A stretch of 64,000 nucleotides of DNA. It comes from Smittia aterrima (Eukaryota; Arthropoda; Insecta; Diptera; Chironomidae). Under the pieces are notes generated by a model. The model was not told the origin of the DNA. It saw only the letters and a program-made list of their open reading frames with translations, and searched no databases. A program made the translations under genes and the position numbers. The DNA lies in contig CP093830.1 of the NCBI GenBank assembly GCA_033063855.1, forward strand, positions 18,228,854-18,292,853, in the 5' to 3' direction. Below are positions 43,225 to 58,600 of this stretch, piece by piece; positions within the stretch are counted from its first letter, which is position 1, and the number at the start of each line of letters is the position of its first letter.

Positions 43225-46200
43225 GTAGAGTAACTTTTATACTTCACACTGTATCGCATTCTCTGGCAAAGTTAATCGCGCTGTCTTCGACAGAGAGAAA
43301 TATTTTTATGAATCATAATTTCAACGAAATGAAAAAAAATCTCCGGTCGGAGTCGAAAACTGGTTCCAATTGGGGTTTCTTACTTTTCTTTATTCCACTT
43401 CTTGAGAGTTTCTTAACCGTTTTCGGGTTTTCTTCTTGTCGTCGTTCTTGTTTGGAAGTTTATGCAGCTAAAGGAGAGAAATATTTAAATGCACGTAGTA
43501 GATAAACTCACACGCGGCTTGAGCTTTAAGGGAGAATCGAGTAAAGAAAATTGCGCAATTTGCTTGTTGATCGAAAGCCACGCAGGTCGAGGAGCTCTGT
43601 TACATTCCAAAAACCTCGCCTAACCCAGAAACAAGTCGACTCGGGAATGTTGTTGTTTATTTTTCTGAGCATTGCATATTTGAGGGAAACAAAAAGTTCA
43701 ATCAGACGATGGCTTAGTAATTTCAGTGGACAAGAGAGATGAGAACAAATGGTAATTTTGCCGAATAAAATGAACACACGGCAATTTTTTTTTGTCGAAT
43801 AATTTCACACAGGGTGTAAGCAAGCGTGACCGCTTTTATTCCCTTCTCATCCACGTCGTGATGACGATGACTTTTCGATACGTCTGCGATCATCATCATA
43901 AACTCGTTTGTAGTTGTGATGTGTAAATGCATTAACATGAAAACTGAGGAGAGGAACTGACGAGTTGAAAGATCGTAAAGAGCAAAAGCGGGTAAACAGG
44001 TAATGATGATGTTGTTGTATAAGTTTATTCCTTTTGCTCTTTAATTTGGGACAAGTGAATGAACATTTCATGTTCACAATGGACGGCAAAGGATGTTTCC
44101 TTTCTCAGCTCTGTTTCGGCTTTAAGACGATTAACCTTCTCGCTCTTCTTCTTCTTCTACGAAACATTCATCATCAACTTGCTGATGTTGTAGAGAACCG
44201 GGATTTTTAGTAGACGAATGTCTTTGTCTCCTTGATTGCTACTTCACGGCTGTTGCTTCATTGCTTCATTAAATAAAACTTTTCAATTTGAAAATAAACG
44301 CTAATTAATCTTGTGACACTCGTCATCGTCGCACTCAAAACCATTTCAAACGTTATACATTAACATGAATGTTTGTCGGATGACGCTAAGTAGATCGTGA
44401 CTTTAAATGGTGACATAAATCCGAAAAATGTCTTGATTTCCGTTCGCTATGCGCCTTTGAATAAATTAATTAGACTTTTTTCTTAAATCGAAAGCTTTTT
44501 GCCATTGTGATTAGGTTTCACCTGTTTCAAGAGAATTTCGTGGCGAGCAAAGTTTAGAAACTCGAAACCTCATTCAGGTTTGCATTAAGGGACAAAATGT
44601 TTGGTATCTTCGAATTAAATTTCCCGTTATGATATCAAAGCCAGAAAATGATGAAGCATAAAACAGAAAAGAAAGAGAACGTATTTAAATATGCTGCGAC
44701 TCTAGACGTGCTTGTGGCACCTGTTTTGAGTTTCGTTGTGTGGTTCTGCTTGTTGCACAACCGCTTTTTTTAGCAGGAAAGAGCACTTCAATACCTAACT
44801 CGTTTCGATCAATTGTAATTCAAGTTTGCATTCGCCAAAGACTTGCACAACGCCTGATGCAAAGGAAACTTAATCCGAGAGCGTTGTGAAACCGCAACAC
44901 ATCAAGCATTTGAAACAGATAAGATTTCATTCAGAGCTGGTCGCATGATCGCAGACAACAATAATCCGTGAAATTGGAGTTTCATCTGTAATCTGAGATG
45001 AAGCTTTCCTTGACAAATCAGGCGCGCAAGAAGAATCAACTATCGCGATTACTTTGTTACAAAGTTCCCGCTCGATCGAGTCGACTCTAAACCTGCAACA
45101 GATTAAATTTAGATTATCACATTGTCATTCAAAGCTTTCTCATACGAAAGACGAAGCTTTATAAGACGATCAGTAGTTTGTACTTATTTTGGAAGACAAA
45201 AGACTTTGCTAAATATTTGAATCGGCACCTCAAGCTAATGCGACGCATTGTGCCGTCAATGGAGAATCCATTTACGATCCGTGTTAAACATGTGTCGCTT
45301 GTTTAATAATTATGCCCGTTTTCAAACAATCGGCGATTGCTACTTTGTTATAAAACTCTCAGCCTTGGTAATTGAATAGGAGAACCTCAATATTTTAACT
45401 GGAGGAGGCTTCTAGTCTGTTTGCGACGACGAGAGAAGGATAATCTTGTAGAGAAAACTCGTTGTACTCGATTCCGTTCGAAAAGAAACTTTCAATTCAA
45501 ATATTTATCAGCACGAGGGCCATTGTTTCAACTCAACAATGTTGCATTCCGATTACTCAGACGTCTCGAGCATGGTGCAGAATTTAATTTCGATTTTCTC
45601 ATGAAGGAATTTCGTTTCGCAAAAAAAAAAAGATTGAAAAATTTATTCATTGTTGATGACGGAGTTCAAAGATTTCGAAATTAATGTTCGTCCAGCTGCA
45701 CGTTTCAAAGTTAGAGGCAGTTCTCATAGAAGACAATTAAATTATGCTTTATGACTTCGCTTATTAGCTGGCACAGATTTCTGTCGAGTTCTCTTAAAAT
45801 AAACAATCTTTTTCTTTTTGTTCCGTTGCAGTTGATTAAACATAAATGCTTTACTGCATGAGAAAAGTAGAAAAGCGTGATGTAGTTGGAAGAGTTGGCG
45901 ATCGTAACGACGAAAAGTCACGGCCAGATTCATAATTATGTTCCGACAAATGTTACACCATCTCGCTACTTGAACTTGAAACAAAGAGAAATACGCAAGA
46001 GCATCAACCTCATTCCAAGAAGATTAAACTTGCATTATCACTTCATAAAATTGCTCCCGACTGTTGTTTGATGTATCAAAAAGAATGAAATCATTCTATT
46101 TTCATCTCTTATAATGATTCTGAAAGCGAAGCTGTTAGAGATGAAATAACTTTAAAGTTTCCGATTGTTCGAGCAATAAATTTCAATTCTAAGAGCTAGA

Positions 46201-49200
46201 GAAATATTCTTTGAGCTTGAACAAGTTGAATGGAATGTTGTTGGGGAGATTAAATTTATGGCACGTTGCATATAAACCTTCTGTTGCTTGCATGAGCAAT
46301 GCTACTCATACCACTTAGTCATGGAATGAATATTCGATGCAATAAGCTTACAATCTTCGAAGCAAACACTAATTTGATTGCGTCTGTTTATAAATTGATT
46401 TCGCTTTGACTCAACCGACTCGAAAATGACAAAACTGATTCCATTCTTGAGCAGTTTCCAGTTGATGACCTACTTGAGAAACTTTAGTTTCTCCGGAAAT
46501 GTTTTCATCCGCAGGCAGGTTTTTTTTCGGGCTTTGAAAGATGATTTATGACGTTTAATAATTACGATTGTGTGGAAGAACTCTCTCATCCATTAAAAGA
46601 CGCGTTTAACGCTTTGGAATCACTCACCATTCTTGAGAGCATGACTGTACGAGTTGAACATGTGCCACATAGTTGCATAAGCCCATTAATAACTCTTTAC
46701 ATTCAAGTATTTTGCATGAGCAGGTCTAAAAGACTTTGCCTTGTTAAATGCCACAGTTCTCATAACATTGTTTGTCTCAATCCGGATTTTATTGCCATCG
46801 CAAGAGAGAGAAGGAGAGCTCCCCTGACTCCAGCTCTTCGTTAAAGCTTTTCAGCAATTTAATCGAGCCTTCTTTAATGTTAGCACTCACATGAGTCTCA
46901 AGTCTACAGGTTTATTATAATTGATACTCCTGCAAAAGAGTAAAATTGCACACATAAAAATACTTAACACAATTCTCTCTTGAGCAAAAACTAATGACGA
47001 TAAACACGTGAACAGTCAAAGTTCCTAATTTATTACTCAATCCCCCGTGAATATGTTTGTTGATGGAGTGAAGATAGAGTCGCACACGAGTCGCGAGAAT
47101 CTTTAAATGGCGCTGGGCTATAAATAAGAAAAATTGTTTCGAAATATTTTCGCTCTTCGTTTTTTTGATTTAAATATTTCATTTGTTGTAATAAAGTTTG
47201 TCAATTGATAACTTCTTAGAGAGAACTGGAATAAATTTATGCTTGAGTTTGACTGGTTTCCGATGCAAATGAGCCAATTACTGTTGTGGCTTTGATACGA
47301 CTTTCTGAGTTTTGTTGGGGAAACGTGTTCTATTTTCATTTTGTGGAAAAGTTTATGGGCGAAACTTTTGGACGTTCCGGTGTTAATAGAGGCACGTGAT
47401 GCTTCATTATAATAGAAGATAGTCAAAGCATGGTCTCTTCTGATTGCCTACCTTACAATTTTGCTTCTTATAACAATAATTAAAGAAATTCGCTTTCAAT
47501 CTTTCTCTTTCCACGCGATTTCTTTCGGAAGATGTCTGTTAGTCGGTCTATGGGAAAAAGTCTTCAGCCGTGAAACGAAAACTGATTTTAATCTCAAATT
47601 ACCAAAATTTACTTTTAAATTATCATAATTGGTCTCAGCGATTGCTTTAAGTGGAGCTGAAGTCAAGTTGATTGTTAGTTAATTTTCATAACTTCCGAAG
47701 AGTTTTTCTTTTTTTCATCAAACGGATCTTCGACTTTCCTTTCCTCCGAAGGAAGCAGTAAAACTGTTCCCAGTCTTAATTTCATTCTCTGTCTTCTATT
47801 TATTTAAGCTCGAGGTTTGTTTTATCAGCAAACGCGAGAGCTTCCCTCTCATTTAAATTGCAGAGAAAATTTCGCGGTAAAAGCGGATGAAGGAAGTAAA
47901 TAAAATATTCCTTGAGCGAATTAAACTGTGTCACTAGACGACGCTCGCTCGTCTAAAATTAAATTCATGAAATTCATTTGCATGAGAGAAAAAAGCAAAC
48001 AAACAAAACAAGTGGACAGACTTCACATAAAACGAAGAGGAAGAGACTTTCGCTATGGTTTGTGTGGGAAAATCTCGTTTTTTAGAAAAAAGAAATCTTC
48101 CCTTTTCGTCGCTCACCTTTTTTGAGAAGTAAAATATTTCAAAGCTTCACAGCAAGTCTCTGTAAACATTGTCAGGAACGCGAAAAAGAATTCGCTGGAA
48201 TTATTCAGACTTCAAACAAATTCTTCTTCGCCTTAGTCACTTTTTCTCAACTCTGCGAGGTTCTGACAAAAGTAAACAATCAACGACTGTGTTTAATTTT
48301 GAATGCAGGCGTGGGTGGTTGCGATGAAACGAATCTCCAGCTTCGTTTGCTTTCAAAAAAAAAACTTTTTTATCAGGAAATCCTTGCGGTCAACTTTGTC
48401 TTGTTTGCGAAGAAGAGAAAACTTAATGTGACTCATTAATAGGTTCATTGACTGACTAATGAAGAGATGATTCCATTGGAAAGCGACGGAAGTTCAGAAG
48501 CGAACGTAATGTTTCATCACCAAACGCTAAATGTTTAAACATTTTTTTCTACTAACTTAAGATCATAAATAATTTATGTCCCACAATGTCATGTCAGCAT
48601 AAATAAATATTTTAGACACGTCGAGAAATCTATCAAAGACGAACAATGCTCGCGTTCCTACTTGGCTCTGGTATGCGTGCTACATGATTAGTTTGTCCGA
48701 CCGATTGTCTAAGAACACACCTTAAACATCTCACATGCCATAAAGAGTGACAGAAGGAGTCGCGCATGAGTTCGAGTTGAGAGCGTAAGCGATCTCTCTG
48801 AAGCTCTGATAGTGATTTCTTTTAGATTTTCAAGTCTAGTTACAATAGAAAATTTGCATGCTTTGAGTTGGAAAATAACGCGTCAACAATAAATTCATTC
48901 GAAGCTTTCTTATGTTGAGTTTGTGAGATTTTATTTAATTAAAAAATATTTGCAGTCTTTGATTCATCGATTGGACCTTCGACTTGTTTGCTAAATGATT
49001 CAGCAAGTTTAGCGAGAGTTTCTCCAACCTTTTCGCGATAGAGTCTAAACAAATCAACAACGTTTTGGTGAAAAGAGATTTATCGTTTTCACTTTATTTC
49101 AAAACTATTTTTTGATTACAATGAGCTTATTAATCGATTGCGCTCACTTCTTATTTCTTCTCAAGCTGGATCTGCAGTTGATTCCATTGTTTAGAAGCGA

Positions 49201-49433
49201 GAGAAGATTTTACTTTCAATTGAGAAAGAGAATTTGTCTTTCTGTCTGCACTGCAGATTATGATTTAGAGCAAGCGATTGAAAGCAAAATAGTTGAACAG
49301 AGAATGTTAATCATTGAATTATTGTGTAAGAAAATTGAGAAAGTTTCTGCTTATGCTTCTCTTTGTTTCTCTGTCGAGCTAATGAAAGCGAAATTGCGAA
49401 ATTAAAAGTATTTTTTTTTCTCTTATTTTCCAG

Positions 49434-49527
49434 ATGCAGCGATTAAGGAACGGAAGGGCTGCAAATGTTTAGCAACAGTCGAACAATGATAGCAACTACA
49501 TTCGACTAGAAAGGAAATTTTTCAAAC
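49434..49527 (+). other. Candidate internal untranslated exon (94 nt)
   Basis: A strong acceptor (TTTTTTTTTCTCTTATTTTCCAG) and a consensus donor (AAAC|GTAAGT) bracket 94 nt that begin with a 12-codon upstream frame (ATGCAGCGATTAAGG... to TAG). The splice sites are better than chance, but no protein evidence exists. Confidence 0.25.
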
Positions 49528-52500
49528 GTAAGTTTTATTTCGTATTTCGTTGTATTTTCAAACAAACATAAACAACAAATTGTTATCGCTGAACAAGGCC
49601 AATTATTTCGCGGAATAATTCGAAAGTCAATCTTTTCGAAGCATGAAAAGTCGCAATTTTAAATTCGCTTAAGCTTTACGTTTCAAGATAAGAATTTTGT
49701 TTAGGAGAAATTAATTTTTTATTCCGCAATAAATTTAAATTACTCCAGTGCTAAGAATGAATTAATTTTCTCGAAAGGAAAAGTTCCACAAGCTGCACCA
49801 AGTTTTTATCTCAAACGAGAAGAAATTGTTTATTTATTTTATTTACGAGCAAATTTTTGCAACAAGAAATACATTTCGAATCAAAATATTTATGTTTGGC
49901 TTCTGGGTATAGTTGAAGTCGAAAACAAAAAAGTGTTGCCACCTTCAACTGATCTCGACGTAATTACAGTTCCTCCCTCCTCCTTTCAATGATACTCCAC
50001 ATTTAATTGAAACCCAAGAGATACTTTTTTTTTGCAGATTACTCTTCAATTAGAGAACTACAAGACTAACAATTTCTTCCAATCGCAGTTCTCTCTCTCA
50101 CTCCATTCCGATTGAAGGTTTTCATTTCATTTCGAAAGTTTAACTGCTACGATTCATCAAATCGACAACAGCATGTGATAATTTTCTCTCCATGCTGCAT
50201 TTGATTTGTGTGATTTATTTTTCTTTTGTTGAGAAGGGCGAACAATTATGGTTCTTTCGAAGAAAGCACAAGCCAAAAAGGTTTCGCAATAAGAAACGAT
50301 CTTGACAATTCGCTCTCCCCGTGAGCAAATAAATAAATTGTTAGGTTTTGTTTATTTTTCTTTAGGCGAAGAGCTGAGTCAGCCACTCGAATAGTTAGCG
50401 AGGTTAGACTCACGATCGTTTCAACGACAACTTCAATTTTCTTCGGAAAAATAACAAAAATATTCCCGCAACGCATTTCACGTTTGTTTGAGTGCCTCGG
50501 AAAATTGTTTCTAATTATTTGTGATGATGAGCATTGCGTCGTCGTTACCAGGAATTATTCTTCTGGCGTACTTGTTGATTTAATGATTTTCTTGGTAGTC
50601 GAACGACCGACATTTCTACACGTTCCCGACTACAAGAATTTTTCAGAGTCTACATTAATTACACAACTCTCGTAGACTTTTCTTTCATCGCTTAATGTTT
50701 AATTGTGATAGACGACGAACAATGAAGATTCTTTGTAATTCATGAACTTGAAATTCTCCTCACAACTCAAGTACAAGAAGTCGACATAATTACAATTCAA
50801 TCGTCATCGATTTGTGATGAGCTTCTTCTCGACTAACTTTAACCTTCTCATGCAACTCTCTTTAAGTTTATGCCACGTTCGCCATGTAGCAGGTTGATTA
50901 CTTTGTCGTCTGTGCCTACATCTCATTCGCTTGGGCATTCGATGCACTTTCTCTTGCTCAGTCCTCTTCGTTCCATTCATTTCACGATTTTCTAAAGATC
51001 TTGCTGACGAAGTGTAGAAATAAAATCAACGACAAATCATACGAGAGGAAAACTTTCTTCAACAAAAAAAAAAGCCCAACAGCGTGGCAAAACTTCTTTT
51101 TTCGCTGCTTCGATGTTTTCACATTTTTTTTAAGAAACGTGGAATTTTTTTATTTTTGTTATTGCCATTGCGTTAAGGGAACGTTTACGACGATAATTAT
51201 GGGGAGAAACTTACAAGACAAGATTCAATTCAATTTTTCAGTTCAATGGTCTCTTCATTTTGCGAAACTTAAGGAACAATTGCGTAGTAGAAAACACATG
51301 TGAAGAGGCAAAAGGAAAAGGCCGAGAAAGATTTCTGTTTAATGAAATGAGATTCGCGGCAGATAAATTGGAATTAAATCGTGCCCAACTTCCGCAATTT
51401 AATGTTCCACTCCAGAGCAATTGAAAATAAATTTGTATTCTTAATCGATATTTTCTTGAAAGAAGTAAACACAAACTTAAGAATTGTCTTGCTCTGGAAG
51501 ACTGGCGGTAAAGTCGTTTTAATTACTCGACATCGAACTCATTTTTTAATGCGAGAACTGAAAGTTGAAATCATAAATCTCATTACAATAACTTTCTAGA
51601 AGAGATTACGTGTCATAAATCCAAAAAAATCATAAAGAAACTTTCTTGTTTAATTGAATCGCGGCGATCTTGAAATGAAGAGCTTCCAACTTTGGAGAAG
51701 AAACTGCCACTTTGCTTTAATTGAAACTCTAATCTCTTCCTAAAACGAGTTGACAGGAAAAGTTTCTCTTCAACTTCGACGTGAGCTAAGGTTTATGTTT
51801 CTTTAAAAGAGTTCAAAGATTTATGGCAATTTGATGTTGTTTTATTGAGCTCTGAGGGAAGACATATGTGTCGGTTGGAAATTCTATCTTGTAGGCGCTG
51901 TATTAAGTCACAGTCTTTGTTTGCCAATAAAGCGTGAAGCTTCACGAAATTGTTATGAATGAACAATTAAAATAATCTCTAATCCTGAAATTTCCGTTAG
52001 ACTTTTCTTTCAATTCGATGTCGCAATAATCGGATTCGCTATAAAAGCACAGCAGAAGGTTGAACAAACTCTGACGACAGCGAAAGCATAAAATCAGGAA
52101 ATCCACATAAAAACTCGCTTGTCTCGCGCGTTTCCACAGTCTCGGATCATTGAACAGATTTAACACAATTCAAGCTGTATCACAATAGTGTTATTGTTCG
52201 CCTCCATGATTTCTGATGGAAATATGATGAATGCATTGAAACTTAGTAAAAAAGAGCATGAAAACAAATTGAACAGAGAATAGTGCGGAGCGGATTCAAT
52301 TCAAAGTTTAGAAGCTTAATGATGCTGCAAGTGAATTCAGTGTATTCACTTATTGTGTGAATAATTGTTTTCGCTTTGCACGCATGAACTCAAATCACAG
52401 AAAAATTAAGTCAATGACAAATTTCTTTTTAAGAGACTTGTCGCCCTTGAACAAACGAATTCCTTAATGAAGAAGTAATCTAATAAAGTCAAGATTTCTC

Positions 52501-55500
52501 ATCCTTAATTCGCAATTCATTTTCAAGATCTGAATCAGCATCCTGCTTAAGAATTAAGATTTCTTGGAATTTAATTTTACCTAGATCGCGAAAGAAACGA
52601 GCGAGCACATTCCAGAAGCGGACGGCGATTTATGAATTTTAAATGTTTATGTCTTGCTTTCTATTGTTTGGTGAATTTTTTATGCGCGAAAAGTCACGTA
52701 TTCGTTCATTTCATCGTATCAAAGAATGCTTTGAGAATACACAACGAGCCCGAATTTAATTAAATGACAAGAAAGTCTTAAATCTGAAATTTCAGAAAAA
52801 TTAAATGTCAATGAGTCACCATGCGAATTCCAATTAAATTTCATTCAAGGCGTCGACGTAAATCCTGTTTGTGATTCACTCAAAAGAGTTTGGACTTTGC
52901 TCTACTAAAGAGTTAACAAGAAAAGGGGATCTGTTTTGTGAATTCTAATTCTTATTCATTGCGAACTCAAAAAAGATTTTAAAAACATTAAAATGTGAAA
53001 ATGAAAGCAAAAAGAATTTTGCGTGAATGCAAATTTTTTCATGACAAAAAAGAATTTTTTGAATCTGCGCCAGGAAATTCGTTGCCAGCGATGCGAAGCA
53101 AAAACTGTGTCGTTGACTCTAAAGTTTCGAACTATAAGACAAGATAACTTTGCTGTTGTGATAGGAGAGACACCGATTCTAGTTCATGACCCATTTCCTC
53201 ACATGAAGCGATCTCAAAAGTCAAAATAATTCCAATAATTTTCTCTCGCTCAACATTGAACTCTATTTCCACATGTGGAACCTGTTTCTGGTCTTTTTAT
53301 GCCTTCTTCGGCTTCGATGTTTATGTTCCGTTGCGAATAGCATGACAAGAATAGAAAGGAAGAAGAAACGAGAGCTGGCAATTATTGATTTGTGTTTCTT
53401 GCTAAAAGAACAGAAGAATGAAGTCGAGGCTTCTAAGTAAAAATAAAGTCGCATTTTTCACGGTTAAGATGTTACTCTCTCGCATACGCCTAATGTAATT
53501 CCCCGATTCGTTCAAATGAAACAGCAATTTGTTACTTGAAACTGCAATTATTTCCTTTTACAGCGGAATGCTTCTGTCGATAGAATTTTAGCTTTCAAAT
53601 CTCATCTAACATTTCGAACGCAGCATCAAACTCATTCTTGTGCGAAACCGAAACGTGCTAGAGGAAGAAATTCAATTAGCATGTTCGTAGTTGCATAAAC
53701 AAACAGAATGAATCAGCAGCTTCCTTCTTGACTTCGCCAAACTTAGACAATCTTAGCAATCGGAGTGTGAAAACCGCAATTGATTCGCTGAACACAAATT
53801 GTTCTTAGAATGAAACTTTCTTCCACTGAAACGAATTGATTTACTTGCGGGCTTAAAGTGATAAAGATGAAGAGAGAAATCGTGTTCAATTCTACTTCGA
53901 AGTTGCGATAGACAAAACGAAAGAAAAATCTTTAAGTTAAATTAAATTTTGAAGAAAATATGAAATTTTCCTTGATCCACTTCTTTGTAGTCATGTCAGT
54001 TCGAGAATGTTTGGCACACAGAATATTGAATTTAAAATTGAATGAAGCTACCACCCCGAAGAGTTCGCTTCTCGCTTTGCACAGACGAAACATGAAAAGA
54101 GAATTAACAAATTGCGGTGAAACTGCAGCGATATTCAATAAATGGGGTTGCTTTGAGCACGATTAAGAAGTTTAGATCGAGGAGAGTGAGGTAATGTTGA
54201 TGCGAGCCAAACGACTGCAGCATGTTCTACATTTTAAGCTGCAATTTCAAATGAACATTGTATGCTAAATTAAGGTTCGAGAGATAACGAATGAAAGTTC
54301 CATTTGGCAACAATTATCTTACAATCCAATTACTTATCCAGTTTGCTTTTATCGCAGTGGATTCTAATGGAGGAGTTGTGCCATGCGAAGCCTCTTCCGG
54401 ATCGGAGATCGATGCTTTCTCGGAAACATGGCCAAGGACGTAAAAAAAGGTTCAATGTTTGTTCAAAGGAAGCAGAGAAGCCTTTTCTTGTTGTGAGGCA
54501 AAAATCTATTTAAAAAACAGTAAAAAAATTTGTTTATGAGGTTGAGGAAAGAGCTTCGCCTTTTGAATTTGAGAATTATCCAAAAATTGACGGAAAATCT
54601 TTCCCGGAAATAAGATCTTTCTCGCATCGACATGGATTGCGTTGTATGACATTCTGTCACATCGCACTAACAACTCAAATGAACATTTTTAGCTGGCAAA
54701 GGGAGGAACATGTGATTTTATCGCTCTCTCTTCTCCTTCTTCGTTTGAAAACCTTTCCTCGAGGGAAATATTTCTCCTTCAAGTGCGCAGACACAAAAAA
54801 AAGCTGACGAAGAAAAGTCTAATGCAAAATTCATTCTAAAATCGATGGTCGGAGAGCAGAATATAGCGACATCCTCCTGCTGCCCTTTTGCGTGTTAAAA
54901 TATTTGGGTCGCGAGTCGAGTAATTAAAAATTAATATTTTAAAACCTCTCGTCTAACAGATTTCATCCACTAAATAAAGATTACGCGGCTGGGAGCATGA
55001 AATATTAATGGGATTTGCTTGTTCCGAGATGAAATGCCAGAAACTCAATTTCGCTTTTTGTAAAACAAAGCGCTCGCAGATGTTTCCGATTACGAATCGA
55101 TATGGCTCCATTAATCAATTAGCACATGATCTAATTAATTCACAATGCTGTGATTGATTCGGTCATTGTGTGTTTGCTTCCTTGCAAAATCCGAGAGCGA
55201 TCGCCTCCTCTCTTCTCTCGGTTAATAAATCTTTAAAACTTTATTCCTGGCGTAGTTAAATCAAAAAAGTTTTCCGAGGAAAGAGCGAGACTCGCAATGC
55301 GCACGAGTGTTCCTTCCACTGTGTTACTAGACGAACGACAGCATGTCCAAAAATATTCATTTATCATTTCTCTTTTTTTGGAAAACCTAACACAACAACA
55401 TCAGAAGAGGAAAGCCCGAAATAATTCGCAGACAAAATGTTTCTCGTGAGGAATGGATTTTCCTCTCTCGCCAACATTAAAGCGAAAGCTTTAAATCTGT

Positions 55501-55594
55501 TTTAATTGACTTTCTGATCGCGGAAATCAATTTAAAGCAAACAAACTTCAAGAGCAATAAAATCATCAGTTGGTGTTGTATTGACAACATTATT

Positions 55595-55610
55595 TCTCTC
55601 TCTCTCTCTC
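55595..55610. repeat. (TC)8 microsatellite
   Basis: Eight perfect TC units in the presumed long intron. It could serve as GAGA-factor site or simply be a microsatellite. Confidence 0.7.
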
Positions 55611-58600
55611 GTTTAAGTGAAACAATGAATTGGGAAAACTAGCGAAAGGGAAAGTTCCGATTAGAAAAATTCATTGTTTTTTAATTGCCTGACACTGATT
55701 GGCGCTGGTTAAAGTATAAAGAGACACGGCCAGACAGTCACTGCTTTGTGTCTCGCCCCGGAAACAGATGCACAATCACTTCCTGGCTAATTTTCAAACT
55801 GAAATTACTGAATCAAGCTGGGCCGATTAAGAACACCGTTGCTTTTGGTCTGCTTTATGTCGCGTAAACAAAATGATCAACCATTGAGTCATAAAAAACA
55901 ATAACGGACGCTTTTGGTTGTAGGAGAGGGAGAGAGAGAGCCTCGTGACAAGAGTTCTGTTTATAAATCCACTGAATGGCTTTTTAAACTGCAGTAATGT
56001 CTCGTGCAGATGTTCTAGTTTGGATGAATGGGAAACGTGCATCGGAACATTAATACTTTTCATGCTCTCGCGCTCTCTTCTCGCGTCTCGTCTCGTTTCC
56101 CCTCCACAATCGAGAAAGCCGTACTAGAGTTTTGTTTCGGCTGATGGAAAAGTCATTTCCATTCATCAGACATTTTCCCAACTCTTCGCTCAGTTTCTAT
56201 CGGAATTTTCAATTGTACGCAGTCAATTCGTGTTCGGTGGAGTGTCGAAAAGAAAAACAAGAAAAAAACTTGAAAACTTTTATGATTTAGAGTTGTTTTT
56301 GAATAATTGTGTAAGAAGAAAATGTTCTTAGTGCGAAGTAAACGAAGCAGCTACGAAATAGTTTTGAGCTCGTGCGAATATCAATTTTCCAACCCTCGAC
56401 GAGAAAAGGAAAAATTTATTTACTGACACGACGTGAAAAAATGTTCTCCTTTCCATCCCTGAAGCTATTTTCTCCTAGTCAGGGAGAAGAAAGTCGTGTG
56501 CAAATTTCATTTGGATTAATGTGGAGCGAAATGATAATGATATCAAACGAGGAAAGAAGGAATTACCGATTCAACGTGCGCTTGGATGAGCGTTTAAGAA
56601 AATAACGTTTTAATGGCTTGAGAAATAAAAGTCTTTGCGTTTCTCACGTGTGTACAAAGAAAATTATTTATGTGCATTAGCGGTGGCAAATTGAAAGAGA
56701 AAATTGAAATCATGGCTGTCAACTGTTGGCATGCAATTCCAACTTTCGGCTCGATTCTAATTTGATTATGAGCGAAACCCTTTCGTCAGTTCATTGAACT
56801 TTTAATAAACTAGTTCAAAGATGTTCCGCCTCACGTAGTTAATTAGATTTATGTCAATTACTAATTAAACATATTAAAGTGTCGCTTCTCTTTTTCCCGG
56901 CTTAAAAATATTTTTCATTGCCACACGACAAAAATAATAAATAAAGAATTTTCCTTTTCCATCCTCGAGGGAAAGTCGACGCGACCAATTTTGTGAAAAA
57001 CTTTTTCGTGCCTCCGAATTTTCCTTGTTTTCGTTAGTCGATGGGGTGGAGGTTGAGTGGAGACGAAGAGAGAGTAAGAAGCAGAAAAAGGGAAGAGAGT
57101 ATGGTGAAGTTTCATGCGCATACTTTTTTATCGCTCCTTCAGCGGATATCCATGGCCTGAAAGTACGGAATTCTGCAAATCGCTTTGAGTCGTTGAGCTG
57201 TCAGGTTTTCCGTTCATGTACACATAAGTTCTGTTTATTGCGGGGGTGACTTCAAACCCTTGTCTATTGATATTTTCTTTCTTGTGCTTTTGTTCGTTAA
57301 GGTGGAAATTCCAATTTCACTGCAGCAATGTCCTCTTCTTTTCTATGTCATCGTCATTCTTCTCTCCCCCACCTAAGACAGGTTTTCTTTCTTTTTTTCG
57401 GAGCGTTTCGTACATCACAAGAGTTTATCGTACCCCTTGTGTGCTTTATCGGCTTTCTCGTTGAACAATTTTCTTTCATGATTAGATTAAACGAAAAATT
57501 CTCCTTCTCATTCCAAAGGTCGGGAATATCTTTTATGCAATGAAGTGAAGTTGGATTGCGTTCGATAATGTAGGTCAGAAATAAAATTTCATGAACTTCA
57601 AAGCAATTTGCTGCATTTAATGGAAACTTCCCTTTTTGTTATTTTTTTTTCTAGAAATGTTTCGGAATGTAAACATGTGCGTTCGAATCATTTATTGATT
57701 TTTCAAACGCTCCCCCAAAGAACAGAAAAGTTTTTTATTGCGAATTCTGTTTCCGTCGAAATTTATGTCCAAAATTTATTGAAAATGCTCTAGAAAGTAA
57801 TTTCGATTTTCCTGAAACAAATTCTCACTCCGCGAATGAATAAATTATGTGATGACGTACACTGATTGAAGCTTCAATTAGATCCTCGTTTAGAAAGTTT
57901 CAAAATCAGCTTTTCACCTCCTTCAAAAGCTATCAGAGAGTCCTCGCCGTATACGGAAAGCCGCAGCATTGTGTGAGTGGAGTGCGAGAAGCCAAGTTCA
58001 GAACAAACCCACGCATTGCAGCAAAATTCGATATTTTCGAGCAAGGATTTGAGCATGAGTGATTTCGACTTTGATTCGCGGTGAAATAGATTAAGTACAA
58101 ACCCGATGGTTAGTGACGAGGAAAATTCGTTTGCGAGAGTCTCGGATTATCGATCTCATCGAGAGACTCTGACGGAAGGTGTAGCTTGCTGGGGAAATGA
58201 CCTTGCGACGTTGACGAATTTCAAGATTGTGTTTGGGGTTGAATTTGACTACACGAAAAATGTTTTAGCGAGACTCACGAAAACTGTCACATGCGAGAGC
58301 TGTCAACCCTCACAGAAATCGATTTATTTGCCAACGAAGAAAGTTTCGTTTAAAAAGAGGAAATTTTAAATTCTGAAATTTAATTTAAAGTTGCGAGGTC
58401 TCTGCGGTTGATGTCGATATGCTCGAGTGAGATATAAGAATGAATCTTCGCCGAAAAACAACAATTAACAACGGCCGTTAACAATCGACGATGTAGATAT
58501 GTTAATTAAAATTCCCGCAAAATGTTTTCATTCGATTCTCTGTCACGTTTCAATAAATTCTGTTTCTCGTAACATTTTTTGTATTATTTTTTTTCGGTTC

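Noticed and set aside
53960..54166. 68-codon ATG frame beginning with a hydrophobic stretch (MKFSLIHFFVVMS)
   Set aside because: The rest of the frame is unremarkable, the counter strand is equally open, and there are no splice or poly(A) signals; chance is likely.
58106..58369. 87-codon plus-strand ATG frame
   Set aside because: No domain or signal; a single isolated frame in the presumed intron. Considered as a small gene but no supporting feature was found.
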